NCBI GenBank assembly: GCA_947630885.1
Contig: CANRJI010000004.1
Coordinates: 1 to 22,639, forward strand
Direction: 5' to 3'
Source: an uncultured Bacilli bacterium
Lineage (GTDB): Bacteria; Bacillota_I; Bacilli_A; RF39; UBA660
Length of the DNA stretch: 22,639 nt
Shown one piece after another: positions 6,687 through 12,820 of this stretch (positions are counted from its first letter, which is position 1; every line of letters starts with the position of its first letter). The translations under genes were made by a program, and so were the position numbers. Under the pieces are notes generated by a model. That model saw only the letters and a list, made by a program, of their open reading frames with translations. It was not told the origin of the DNA and did no database searches.

Positions 6687-7629
6687 GGTACTCCTTTAAA
6701 CTATTATCAGTTATGTTCCAGACATAGTATACTTCTTTAATGGATTCTATTTGTTTATTTCTCGTTACAACATATTTTAAGACAATATTTTCTTTATCGA
6801 TAACTTTATTGATTACAAAGTATGTCTGAGGATATTCCGCAGTAAATATGTTAGCATCTTCCTCACTTAAAAAGTTTAAGAAAGTATAGTCATTGATACC
6901 ATTAACTTTGTATGCATATATTCCAAACTTATCTTTTTCCTTATTGCATTCTTCTTTGGTATACTTTTGATCATCCGTCGCATAATTTTCTCTATATCCA
7001 CAGCTGTAGTAGAAAAACATCGTATCTCCATCTTTTGAATAAGATACTTGAAAAACTTCCCACTGTGTATCAAATCCAGGTAGTTCTAACTTAATAGGAT
7101 CCTTATTAAAATCAGTGGTATCAAATAGATAATAGTCATGGTAAGTTTTATCTGTGATACGATAGAACCCATTAAAATTATATGCAAATATATTTAATTT
7201 CGAATTATAAGAATACTTATGAAACTGTGATTTATATAGCCCTTCAGCATATGGCTTCATAAATTCGAGATTCTCTTTCCCTTCTGCTAGTTTTTGGTAT
7301 TTTTCTAATATCTCATTTCGTTCATTTATCCAAATAGGGCAGGAGAAGTCACTATTTTTTTCTTTATAATATCTTATCGTAGTATCATTTTGAATAAGAT
7401 TGTCATCATCATCATATGTTTGGATTGTAGTATTACAGTAGTAGATATCCGCGAATAACGATTTATAGACAACCCCCGCTTTCACAATACCACTTTCTAC
7501 TATTTCTTTCTTCGCTAGTAGGGGTCTCGTTTTTAAAAACCTTGCACAAAAACCATCAATTAAAATAAAACTTGCGATAAATATAATTACTGTCAAAATA
7601 ATTTTTATTATTTTCTTTACTATTTTCAT
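6679..7629 (-). CDS. Membrane-anchored extracytoplasmic protein, unknown function
   Basis: The 316-residue product starts with a basic N-terminus and one hydrophobic helix (about residues 8-25, IIKIILTVIIFIASFILIDG), either an uncleaved anchor or a signal peptide. The rest is a large hydrophilic, Tyr- and Asp-rich domain without recognised motifs. It has several Cys residues (for example YYCNTT, DFSCP, YYSCGY, KEECNK) that could form disulfides outside the cell. A ribosome site AAAGGAGG sits 6 bases before ATG 7629, and a TATAAT (7656 to 7651) lies just upstream with no convincing -35. It is the first gene of a two-gene minus-strand unit with the membrane-anchored XRE regulator and may be its sensor partner or target (inference). 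Confidence 0.7.
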   Translation of the reverse strand: MKIVKKIIKIILTVIIFIASFILIDGFCARFLKTRPLLAKKEIVESGIVKAGVVYKSLFADIYYCNTTIQTYDDDDNLIQNDTTIRYYKEKNSDFSCPIWINERNEILEKYQKLAEGKENLEFMKPYAEGLYKSQFHKYSYNSKLNIFAYNFNGFYRITDKTYHDYYLFDTTDFNKDPIKLELPGFDTQWEVFQVSYSKDGDTMFFYYSCGYRENYATDDQKYTKEECNKEKDKFGIYAYKVNGINDYTFLNFLSEEDANIFTAEYPQTYFVINKVIDKENIVLKYVVTRNKQIESIKEVYYVWNITDNSLKEYHE

Positions 7630-7929
7630 TTTTTCCTCCTTTCTACCATTATTATATAAAAATAAATTTTAAATTAAAAGCAACTTTATTTTGAACTTTG
7701 TCTAAAATACTTTCCATTATTGCTACTATTATTATACTATAAATTATTATAAAAAAAATATGCCTTCTAAAAAAGACACATTTTATAGATAAAAATATTG
7801 TATTTTTGTAAGTATCTCTTCATAGATGCTTAAATGCTTTTATAATCTTTATTTATAAGTGTTTATAATATTTTAGTTTCTAGAGGAATTTCGAATAAAT
7901 TGTCATAATTCCCTATATTTTCACTTTCA

Positions 7930-7952
7930 AAAGTAGTAAATTAGTAGTAAAA
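7930..7952 (+). repeat. Left copy of a 23-base direct repeat (DR1)
   Basis: AAAGTAGTAAATTAGTAGTA followed by AAA. It matches 8722-8744 at 21 of 23 positions, differing at bases 8 and 15. It contains an internal near-tandem AGTAGTAAA/AGTAGTAAA. The two copies bracket the orphan ORF and the structured RNA. Confidence 0.55.
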
Positions 7953-7984
7953 AATTATTTTTTAAGTTATTGATTTTAAATATT

Positions 7985-8008
7985 AAAAACACTATGCAAT
8001 GTCATAGT
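7985..8008 (-). terminator. Terminator hairpin read on the minus strand
   Basis: On the minus strand ACTATG (8008 to 8003), loop ACATTG, CATAGT (7996 to 7991), then GTTTTT. Flanking TATTAA/TTAATA (7981-7986 and 8010-8015) can extend the stem with a bulge. It would end transcription of the structured RNA or of the orphan gene upstream. Confidence 0.5.
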
Positions 8009-8116
8009 ATTAATACAATCTTATGAGCGAGGCAAGTGGTGTTAGCCACTAAAGTCTTCACCATAATAAGGATAGTATTACCCTTATTATGTAGCAAGAA
8101 GCATATAGTAAGATTT
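7985..8116 (-). ncRNA. Candidate structured non-coding RNA or structured 3' UTR, about 125 nt
   Basis: Read on the minus strand, TCTTA/TAAGA arms (8115-8109 with 8023-8017, AATCTTA/TAAGATT on the plus strand) close a domain holding two hairpins. One is CATAATAAGG/CCTTATTATG (10 bp, 8062-8071 with 8082-8091). The other is AGTGG/CCACT (8035-8039 with 8046-8050, 6-base loop). A terminator hairpin and T run follow at 7985-8008. A possible TATAAT (8122 to 8117) with a weak TTAAAA 18 bases upstream could start it. The block is clearly richer in G+C than its surroundings and no reading frame explains it. It matches no RNA family I recognise. The general layout (outer arms, small hairpins) recalls retron RNA, but no reverse transcriptase gene is present, so I do not call it one. 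Confidence 0.42.
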
Positions 8117-8178
8117 ATTATATATTTTAAATTTTAAAAATTTTAATTACACTAGTTGAAAAAATATAATAGTTTTTA

Positions 8179-8556
8179 TCAATGCTTTAATTCCTCATAT
8201 TCAATATTATCACAGATAATATAAACTAATGGATCATTTTCATCACTAGCAAAACAAATATAATCTTTATTTTTAATATTGATATATTTCATAAAAGCAT
8301 CACTAATATAATCCCATGAAAAAATTTCCTTGTTATTACATTGTTCTATATCATTAAAAATCATTTTTAATTTTGTTTTATTAGTTTCATAGTGGCCATC
8401 TTCTTTTAATATTAGTTCCCCTGACCAGGAAACATCTATAAAAAGTTCTATTTTTGATAATTTGATATCATAATTGATATTTGTTATATAACTATCATGG
8501 AAGTTATGATAATACTCAATAAATGATGACAAATTATCTTTAGTTATTAAAATCAT
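8179..8556 (-). CDS. Orphan 125-residue protein, possibly immunity-like
   Basis: I do not recognise a named family with certainty. The product reads MILITKDNLSSFIEYYHNFH then DSYITNINYDI, followed by alternating beta-like stretches, two Trp (VSWSGEL, FSWDYI) and an acidic, Asp/Glu-rich C-terminal half ending ICDNIEYEELKH. The FHDSYI..I.Y opening and small acidic make-up recall polymorphic-toxin immunity proteins (Imm50-like), which is inference. ATG 8556 was chosen because an unusual G-rich ribosome site (GGGGGGAAG) lies 5 bases before it; the in-frame ATG 8571 is upstream of that site. No toxin gene is adjacent. It sits alone between two 23-base direct repeats, with a structured RNA candidate downstream on the same strand. 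Confidence 0.6.
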   Translation of the reverse strand: MILITKDNLSSFIEYYHNFHDSYITNINYDIKLSKIELFIDVSWSGELILKEDGHYETNKTKLKMIFNDIEQCNNKEIFSWDYISDAFMKYINIKNKDYICFASDENDPLVYIICDNIEYEELKH

Positions 8557-8628
8557 ATATCTTCCCCCCATTCATGTGTACACTGACAATATTTTTAAAT
8601 TGAATGTTATATTTTTGTTTTTTTAATA

Positions 8629-8637
8629 ATTATATCA
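8629..8637 (-). promoter_or_regulatory. Possible extended -10 promoter for the orphan gene
   Basis: On the minus strand TGATATAAT (8637 to 8629) is an extended -10; the -35 region (TTTATC) is weak. The leader would be about 65 bases and contains the 8-base palindrome GTGTACAC (8576-8583). Confidence 0.4.
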
Positions 8638-8721
8638 TGCATTTGTATTTTGATAAATATAATTTTTGAATTTAAGTGATATTTTTAAAATCTAATCCTA
8701 TATATATTGATAATTATGCAT

Positions 8722-8744
8722 AAAGTAGCAAATTAATAGTAAAA
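8722..8744 (+). repeat. Right copy of the 23-base direct repeat (DR2)
   Basis: AAAGTAGCAAATTAATAGTA followed by AAA; 21 of 23 bases match 7930-7952 in the same orientation. It lies 85 bases beyond the 3' end of rpsT. The stretch 8638-8829 otherwise shows only AT-rich sequence, including an AT-only palindrome near 8790-8810; I see no clear rpsT terminator. Confidence 0.55.
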
Positions 8745-8829
8745 TGATTTTATCTTTTAAATATACACTTATAAATAAAAGCTTTTTAATAATAATTATT
8801 ATTTTTAAATACAAAAAAATAAATACTTA

Positions 8830-9093
8830 TTATTCCATAGCATTTACTTTTTTCGTTAATCTTGATTTTTCTCTATTTACTTTATTTTTATGAACAAGTC
8901 CTTTTACTCCAGCATTGTCAAGTGATTTAATAGCTAATTTCAAATTCTTTTCAGCTTCTTCTTTGTTACCAGCGGCAACAGCTTTGTCAGTTCTCTTAAT
9001 AGAATTCTTAACTGTTGACTTTAATTGTTGATTAGCTAAAGTGACTTTGTTAATCTGAATAATTTTCTTTTTTGCATTTTTAACATTTGCCAT
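8830..9093 (-). CDS. rpsT: 30S ribosomal protein S20
   Basis: S20 binds 16S rRNA early in small-subunit assembly. The 87-residue protein starts MANVKNAKKKIIQINKVTLA and keeps the S20 pattern throughout: a very basic N-terminus, an AAGNKEEAEKNLKLAIKSLD helix, then KGLVHKNKVNREKSRLTKK. Length is typical. ATG 9093 fits the family N-terminus and has GGGAGGAG about 12 bases upstream; the in-frame ATG at 9102 sits directly against that ribosome site and is unlikely. It is divergent from gpr, the same neighbourhood as in many spore-forming Bacillota, and has its own promoter. Confidence 0.95.
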   Translation of the reverse strand: MANVKNAKKKIIQINKVTLANQQLKSTVKNSIKRTDKAVAAGNKEEAEKNLKLAIKSLDNAGVKGLVHKNKVNREKSRLTKKVNAME

Positions 9094-9123
9094 AAAATTC
9101 ATCTCCTCCCAAAACTAATTACA

Positions 9124-9152
9124 ATTCTATCAAAAAAATATAAAAAAAGCAA
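9124..9152 (-). promoter_or_regulatory. SigA-type promoter for rpsT
   Basis: On the minus strand TTGCTT (9152 to 9147), 17-base T-rich spacer, TAGAAT (9129 to 9124). It lies in the intergenic space shared with gpr. On the plus strand GCAAATA (9149-9155) and GTGAAAAATA (about 9171-9180) loosely resemble a forespore SigF/SigG promoter for gpr, too weak to call. Confidence 0.6.
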
Positions 9153-9195
9153 ATATTTTCTATCTTTTTTGTGAAAAATATTACTGGTGATAATA

Positions 9196-10224
9196 ATGAG
9201 TCACGAAATTGATCTCAAAAACTATGAAATAAGGACAGACTTAGTACTCGAAAGTATTGAAAACAGTCAAAATAAAATAGCGACAACAACTGAAACATTT
9301 GGTAAGATAAAAGTAACTAGTGTTGTTATCGATGAAGAAAGTAGTAAATTAATAAATAAAAAAATTGGCTCTTACATAACAATTGAATTTGAAGATGTAA
9401 CTGATAGTGAAAATAAAAATGAAGTAGAGGAAATATTTATTAAAGAATTAAAAAAGTTACTTAATCATCTTAATATCAAAGATAGTTCCAGTGTATTAAT
9501 TGTTGGTCTCGGTAATGAAAAGAGTACACCTGATAGTTTAGGACCTAAAACAATTGATAATATTCTTGTCACGCGGCATCTTTTCCTTATTGATAAAATA
9601 AGTGAAGGATTAAGAGAAGTATCCGCTTTAAACCCTGGTGTTATGGCAACAACTGGTATTGAAACAAGTGACCTTATAACATCGGTTGTAAGAGAAGTAA
9701 AGCCTTCTTTTCTAATTGTGGTTGATGCTCTTGCGGCATCTTCGATAGCTCGTATTAATAAAAGTATCCAAATTACTGATACCGGAATTCATCCAGGAAG
9801 TGGTATAGGTAATATGCGTAAAGAAATAAGTAAAGAGAATGTAGGTATTCCCGTTATTGGTATAGGTGTACCGACTGTTGTCGAGTCCTCTATTATTGTA
9901 TATGATACAATAAATTACTTATTCAAACATATTTCCTATATTAAAGAAAATCAAAATAAAAATAAGTTAATATTTAATCGTACTAATTATTTAGAAAAAA
10001 TCGAAAACAAAAACCTAACCGATAAAGAAAAACGTGATATTTTAGGACTTATTGGTGAATTATCTGATCGTGACCAAAAAAATTTAATTAACGAAGTACT
10101 TAATGCTGTCAATTATAACTTTATCGTAACTCCTAAAGAAGTCGATTTTCAAATTGATAAACTGTCGAGTGTTTTAGCAAGTGGTATAAACCGAAGTCTT
10201 CATGATGAAAATTGTGTCAAGTAA
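9196..10224 (+). CDS. gpr: Germination protease (spore protease GPR)
   Basis: GPR is made in the developing forespore as a zymogen and, on germination, degrades the small acid-soluble proteins that coat spore DNA. The 342-residue product shows the family throughout: a short propeptide ending at the EIRTDLVLES processing region (near residue 10-20), IVGLGNEKSTPDSLGPK with Asp113, LNPGVMATTGIETSDLI, VVDALAASSIARINKSIQI with Asp177, then TDTGIHPGSGIGN and IGIGVPTVV. Asp113 and Asp177 sit where the two essential aspartates of the Bacillus enzyme lie. Slightly shorter than B. subtilis GPR (368). ATG 9196 has GGTGAT (9186-9191) as ribosome site; the in-frame GTG 9187 overlaps that site. Its presence shows the organism, or a recent ancestor, makes spores. 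gap follows on the same strand instead of the usual spoIIP. Confidence 0.95.
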   Translation: MSHEIDLKNYEIRTDLVLESIENSQNKIATTTETFGKIKVTSVVIDEESSKLINKKIGSYITIEFEDVTDSENKNEVEEIFIKELKKLLNHLNIKDSSSVLIVGLGNEKSTPDSLGPKTIDNILVTRHLFLIDKISEGLREVSALNPGVMATTGIETSDLITSVVREVKPSFLIVVDALAASSIARINKSIQITDTGIHPGSGIGNMRKEISKENVGIPVIGIGVPTVVESSIIVYDTINYLFKHISYIKENQNKNKLIFNRTNYLEKIENKNLTDKEKRDILGLIGELSDRDQKNLINEVLNAVNYNFIVTPKEVDFQIDKLSSVLASGINRSLHDENCVK

Positions 10225-10236
10225 TCATAAAAAAAC

Positions 10237-10265
10237 TTTTCTTTTAACTTTGATTATTATATACT
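10237..10265 (+). promoter_or_regulatory. Possible promoter for gap
   Basis: TATACT (10260-10265) with a poor -35 TTTTCT (10237-10242) at 17 bases. The -10 and nearby TACTAATAT are the best candidates in the 77-base gap between gpr and gap. Confidence 0.35.
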
Positions 10266-10301
10266 AATATTGAAAATAGATTTATAGAGAGGATGATTTA
10301 T

Positions 10302-11300
10302 ATGAAAATAGCCATAAATGGATTTGGAAGAATCGGTAGGTTAGTATACCGTATTATGGAAGAAGATAGTTTCTTTGATGTCGTTGCCATTAACGACTTA
10401 TCAAGTCCTGAAGAATTAGCATATCTTCTTAAATATGACACTAATCATCGTACGTATTCCAAAGAAATAACCTTTGATTCTGACGGTATTATTGTTGATG
10501 GCAAAAAAATCAAAGTTTTCGCGGAAAAAGAACCAGAAAACTTGCCATGGAAAGAAATGGGAATCGATTTAGTTTTTGAATGCACTGGTAAATTCACTAA
10601 AGAAGAAGATGCCAAAAGACACTTAACCGCAGGTGCTAAAAAAGTATTAGTTAGTGCCCCTTGTAAAGGAAATGTTAAAACAGTAGTTTACAATGTTAAT
10701 GACGATATAATTAGTAGTGATGATGTCATTTTATCCGCAGCTTCATGTACAACAAATTGTTTAGCACCAGTTCTCAAAGTTTTAAATGATAATTTTACTA
10801 TTACTAAAGGCTTTATGACAACTGTCCATGCCTACACGAATGATCAAGTAACTTTAGATGTTGCTCATAAAAAAGGAATTAAAGAGCGTAGGGGAAGAGC
10901 TTGCGCTATGAATATAATTCCAACTTCGACTGGCGCAGCAACCGCTATTGGTAAAGTATTACCTAGTCTTGATGGAAAATTAGATGGAAGCGCTTTACGT
11001 GTTCCTGTTCCCGATGGCTCACTTGTCGATTTAACTCTTGAATTGGTTGATAAAGTAACCGAAGATGAATTAAATAGTGCCTTTATAAATAATGAAAACG
11101 AAACATTAAAAGCAACAGAAGATCCAATCGTATCTTCTGATGTCATTGGAACAACTTATGGTGCTATTGTCGATTTATCACTAACCAAAGTTCTTGAATC
11201 TGATGGTAAACAATTAGTAAAAGTTGTAGCTTGGTATGATAATGAAATGGGCTATTCTGCCCAAATGGTTAGAACAGCAAAAGCTTTATTGAAACTATAA
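10302..11300 (+). CDS. gap: Glyceraldehyde-3-phosphate dehydrogenase, type I
   Basis: This cytoplasmic glycolytic enzyme oxidises and phosphorylates glyceraldehyde-3-phosphate to 1,3-bisphosphoglycerate. The 332-residue protein starts MKIAINGFGRIGRLVYRIM. Asp32 in AINDLSS fits NAD preference, catalytic Cys149 lies in SAASCTTNC and His176 in TTVHAYTNDQ, all at their classic numbers. It ends with WYDNEMGYSAQMVRTA. Length is normal. ATG 10302 was chosen because AGAGAGG (10286-10292) precedes it; the in-frame ATG at 10293 abuts that site. The gene appears to be transcribed alone, since a bidirectional terminator follows and no glycolytic neighbour (pgk, tpiA) is present. Confidence 0.97.
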   Translation: MKIAINGFGRIGRLVYRIMEEDSFFDVVAINDLSSPEELAYLLKYDTNHRTYSKEITFDSDGIIVDGKKIKVFAEKEPENLPWKEMGIDLVFECTGKFTKEEDAKRHLTAGAKKVLVSAPCKGNVKTVVYNVNDDIISSDDVILSAASCTTNCLAPVLKVLNDNFTITKGFMTTVHAYTNDQVTLDVAHKKGIKERRGRACAMNIIPTSTGAATAIGKVLPSLDGKLDGSALRVPVPDGSLVDLTLELVDKVTEDELNSAFINNENETLKATEDPIVSSDVIGTTYGAIVDLSLTKVLESDGKQLVKVVAWYDNEMGYSAQMVRTAKALLKL

Positions 11301-11338
11301 ACTAATATAAATATATAAAAATAGAGTAGATAGTCAAC

Positions 11339-11363
11339 AAAAAAACGGAAACTCCGTTTTTTT
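11339..11363. terminator. Bidirectional terminator between gap and the zinc-ribbon genes
   Basis: Seven A, then CGGA (11346-11349), loop AAC, TCCG, then seven T (11357-11363). The stem is perfect and works in both directions; the minus-strand gene's stop codon overlaps it. Confidence 0.88.
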
Positions 11364-12048
11364 ATTTATCATTCTCATTATTTTGGGGAAAATCTTCACA
11401 TTTTATTCTTTCATATCTTGTTTCAAAATAACCTAGTTCTCCGTAGCGGTACGTATCATCATCTACCCATTCCATATAAAAACTCTGTGCTTCAACTACC
11501 TTTATTGGTCCAAAGTATAAATTAGTATATGTTTTTCCCATTATTTCTTCATCGAAGACAATATAGTATCCACTTATATAAGTTGGCTCTTCATTGTCAT
11601 ATACCGTAGCCCTAACAAACTTCTCATTATCATAATATTTAATATAATATGTTGCATCATTAGGAATATTGCTGTGACCAACCCAACATCCTGTCAATTT
11701 TTCTTCATCACTTAATTCATTAAAAACAAATTTGTCGCTAGTAATATTAATGTCACTATTAAGAAAATCACTATTTTTTGCTATAACATTTGTAATAGTA
11801 GTTGTCGAAGCCACAATTACTGACATTGTAAGTACTGTCCCATAGAGATGCTTTGTAATTAAACTTCTACTAAAGGCAATCAGTTTATCAAAGAATGTAC
11901 CTTTAATTTGTCCTTTTGTTTCATCAATGACAAAGTCTAAGAATTCATGTTCTTTTTCTTTTAAATTTTTACCACAGAATTTACATTTATCATTATCGAT
12001 ATCATTACTTTTACCACAGTAAATACAGTATATCTTATTTTTCTTCAT
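11362..12048 (-). CDS. Zinc-ribbon membrane protein B, unknown function
   Basis: The 228-residue product opens with a four-Cys zinc ribbon (Cys8, Cys11, Cys22, Cys25: YCIYCGKS, then CKFCGKN). An acidic linker follows, then one transmembrane helix around residues 70-92 (LYGTVLTMSVIVASTTTITNV) and an extracytoplasmic domain of about 130 residues. That domain reads GCWVGHSNIPNDATYYIKYY and later YFGPIKVVEAQSFYMEW; it has a lipocalin-like strand rhythm but no family I can name. ATG 12048 was chosen because it gives the zinc ribbon a normal start and has GGGGTGG upstream; in-frame ATGs at 12063 and 12072 lack a ribosome site. It overlaps the upstream zinc-ribbon gene by 14 bases, so the pair is one unit. 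Confidence 0.72.
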   Translation of the reverse strand: MKKNKIYCIYCGKSNDIDNDKCKFCGKNLKEKEHEFLDFVIDETKGQIKGTFFDKLIAFSRSLITKHLYGTVLTMSVIVASTTTITNVIAKNSDFLNSDINITSDKFVFNELSDEEKLTGCWVGHSNIPNDATYYIKYYDNEKFVRATVYDNEEPTYISGYYIVFDEEIMGKTYTNLYFGPIKVVEAQSFYMEWVDDDTYRYGELGYFETRYERIKCEDFPQNNENDK

Positions 12049-12616
12049 TGTTTTCCACCCCATAATATACAAATACTTTTAATGCATCCTTTTTATCATC
12101 CTTATCACTAATAATATAAAAATTATTTGAAGAAGTATTAGCCTTTAAAATAACATCTTCACCATGCTTATATTCCTTTTGATCTAAGACATTACTATTT
12201 TCATCGTACAAAACCAAACTTATATAATTAGTTCGATTCGGAATATATAAGTCTACCATTTCGTATAACGCATCTTCATCATTATTTAGAAAAATATAAT
12301 ATTCCTTATTTTTATCATTAAATGTTACCTGATATCGCTCACTATTTAAAATTTTAATATTGTAGTTACTTCCCATATTGATAAAATTATAAATACTAAT
12401 TCCTAAAAAAATAATAAGCAAAAATATTTTAAAGAAAATATTATCAGTAACAACTTTTAAAGTGCATGCTTCATACCACTTTTTAATTTTTTTAATAATA
12501 TAGACAATTCCTTTTTTTGAAGCCATATCTTTTTCCTCTTTCGTAAATTCATTTCCACAATATTTACAAAAAGAGGCTTTTTTAATATTTTTCTTCCCGC
12601 ATTTACTACAATTCAC
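12035..12616 (-). CDS. Zinc-ribbon membrane protein A, unknown function
   Basis: The 193-residue product has the same plan as its downstream neighbour: an N-terminal zinc ribbon (Cys3, Cys6, Cys17, Cys20; NCSKCGKKNIKKASFCKYCG), a basic linker, one transmembrane helix (about 62-80, FFKIFLLIIFLGISIYNFI), then about 110 extracytoplasmic residues rich in Asn, Asp and Tyr. The extracytoplasmic parts of the two proteins do not look alike. I chose GTG 12616 because AAAGGA (12627-12632 on the opposite strand) is well spaced for it; ATG 12637 lies upstream of that site. It is the first gene of the two-gene minus-strand unit. Family and role unknown; zinc-ribbon-plus-helix proteins are common in gut Bacillota. 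Confidence 0.68.
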   Translation of the reverse strand: MNCSKCGKKNIKKASFCKYCGNEFTKEEKDMASKKGIVYIIKKIKKWYEACTLKVVTDNIFFKIFLLIIFLGISIYNFINMGSNYNIKILNSERYQVTFNDKNKEYYIFLNNDEDALYEMVDLYIPNRTNYISLVLYDENSNVLDQKEYKHGEDVILKANTSSNNFYIISDKDDKKDALKVFVYYGVENNEEK

Positions 12617-12635
12617 AAAAATCACATCCTTTAAC

Positions 12636-12664
12636 ATTATAACATAATAATTATAGTTTAGAAA
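12636..12664 (-). promoter_or_regulatory. Possible promoter for the zinc-ribbon pair
   Basis: Minus-strand TTTCTA (12664 to 12659), 17 bases, TATAAT (12641 to 12636). A second TATAAT lies at 12655 to 12650. The -35 is weak. Confidence 0.35.
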
Positions 12665-12722
12665 AATATTTTATCTATTAAAATATAGCCATTTACCATC
12701 CCATAATTTCCAATTAAATTAC

Positions 12723-12751
12723 TTGACATCAACTTAAATCTAAGATACAAT
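12723..12751 (+). promoter_or_regulatory. Strong SigA promoter for rny
   Basis: TTGACA (12723-12728), 17 bases, TACAAT (12746-12751). The best match to consensus in the window. It leaves a 62-base leader before ATG 12821. Confidence 0.78.
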
Positions 12752-12820
12752 AAAATTGTATAGTTTAAATTAAAATAATTTTTTCTATATATAAATGATA
12801 TTCAGAATGGAGGTGTTTAT

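Larger units (their letters stand above)
7630..8178. other. 549-base gene-free stretch, very AT-rich
   Basis: From 7657 to about 7929 I see only A/T-rich sequence with stops in all frames and no recognisable gene. A 23-base direct repeat lies at 7930-7952. A compact, comparatively GC-richer block at about 7985-8116 folds into several hairpins and is annotated separately as a possible RNA. From 8123 to 8178 the DNA is again plain AT-rich. Confidence 0.7.

Noticed and set aside
8016..8116. Resemblance of the structured block to a retron RNA (outer inverted arms, AGCGAG after the first arm)
   Set aside because: No reverse transcriptase gene is present, the msd-like stem is short, and the terminator suggests transcription from the opposite strand.
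9149..9180. SigF/SigG-type promoter for gpr
   Set aside because: Only loose matches at the expected spacing in T/A-rich sequence; not strong enough to list.
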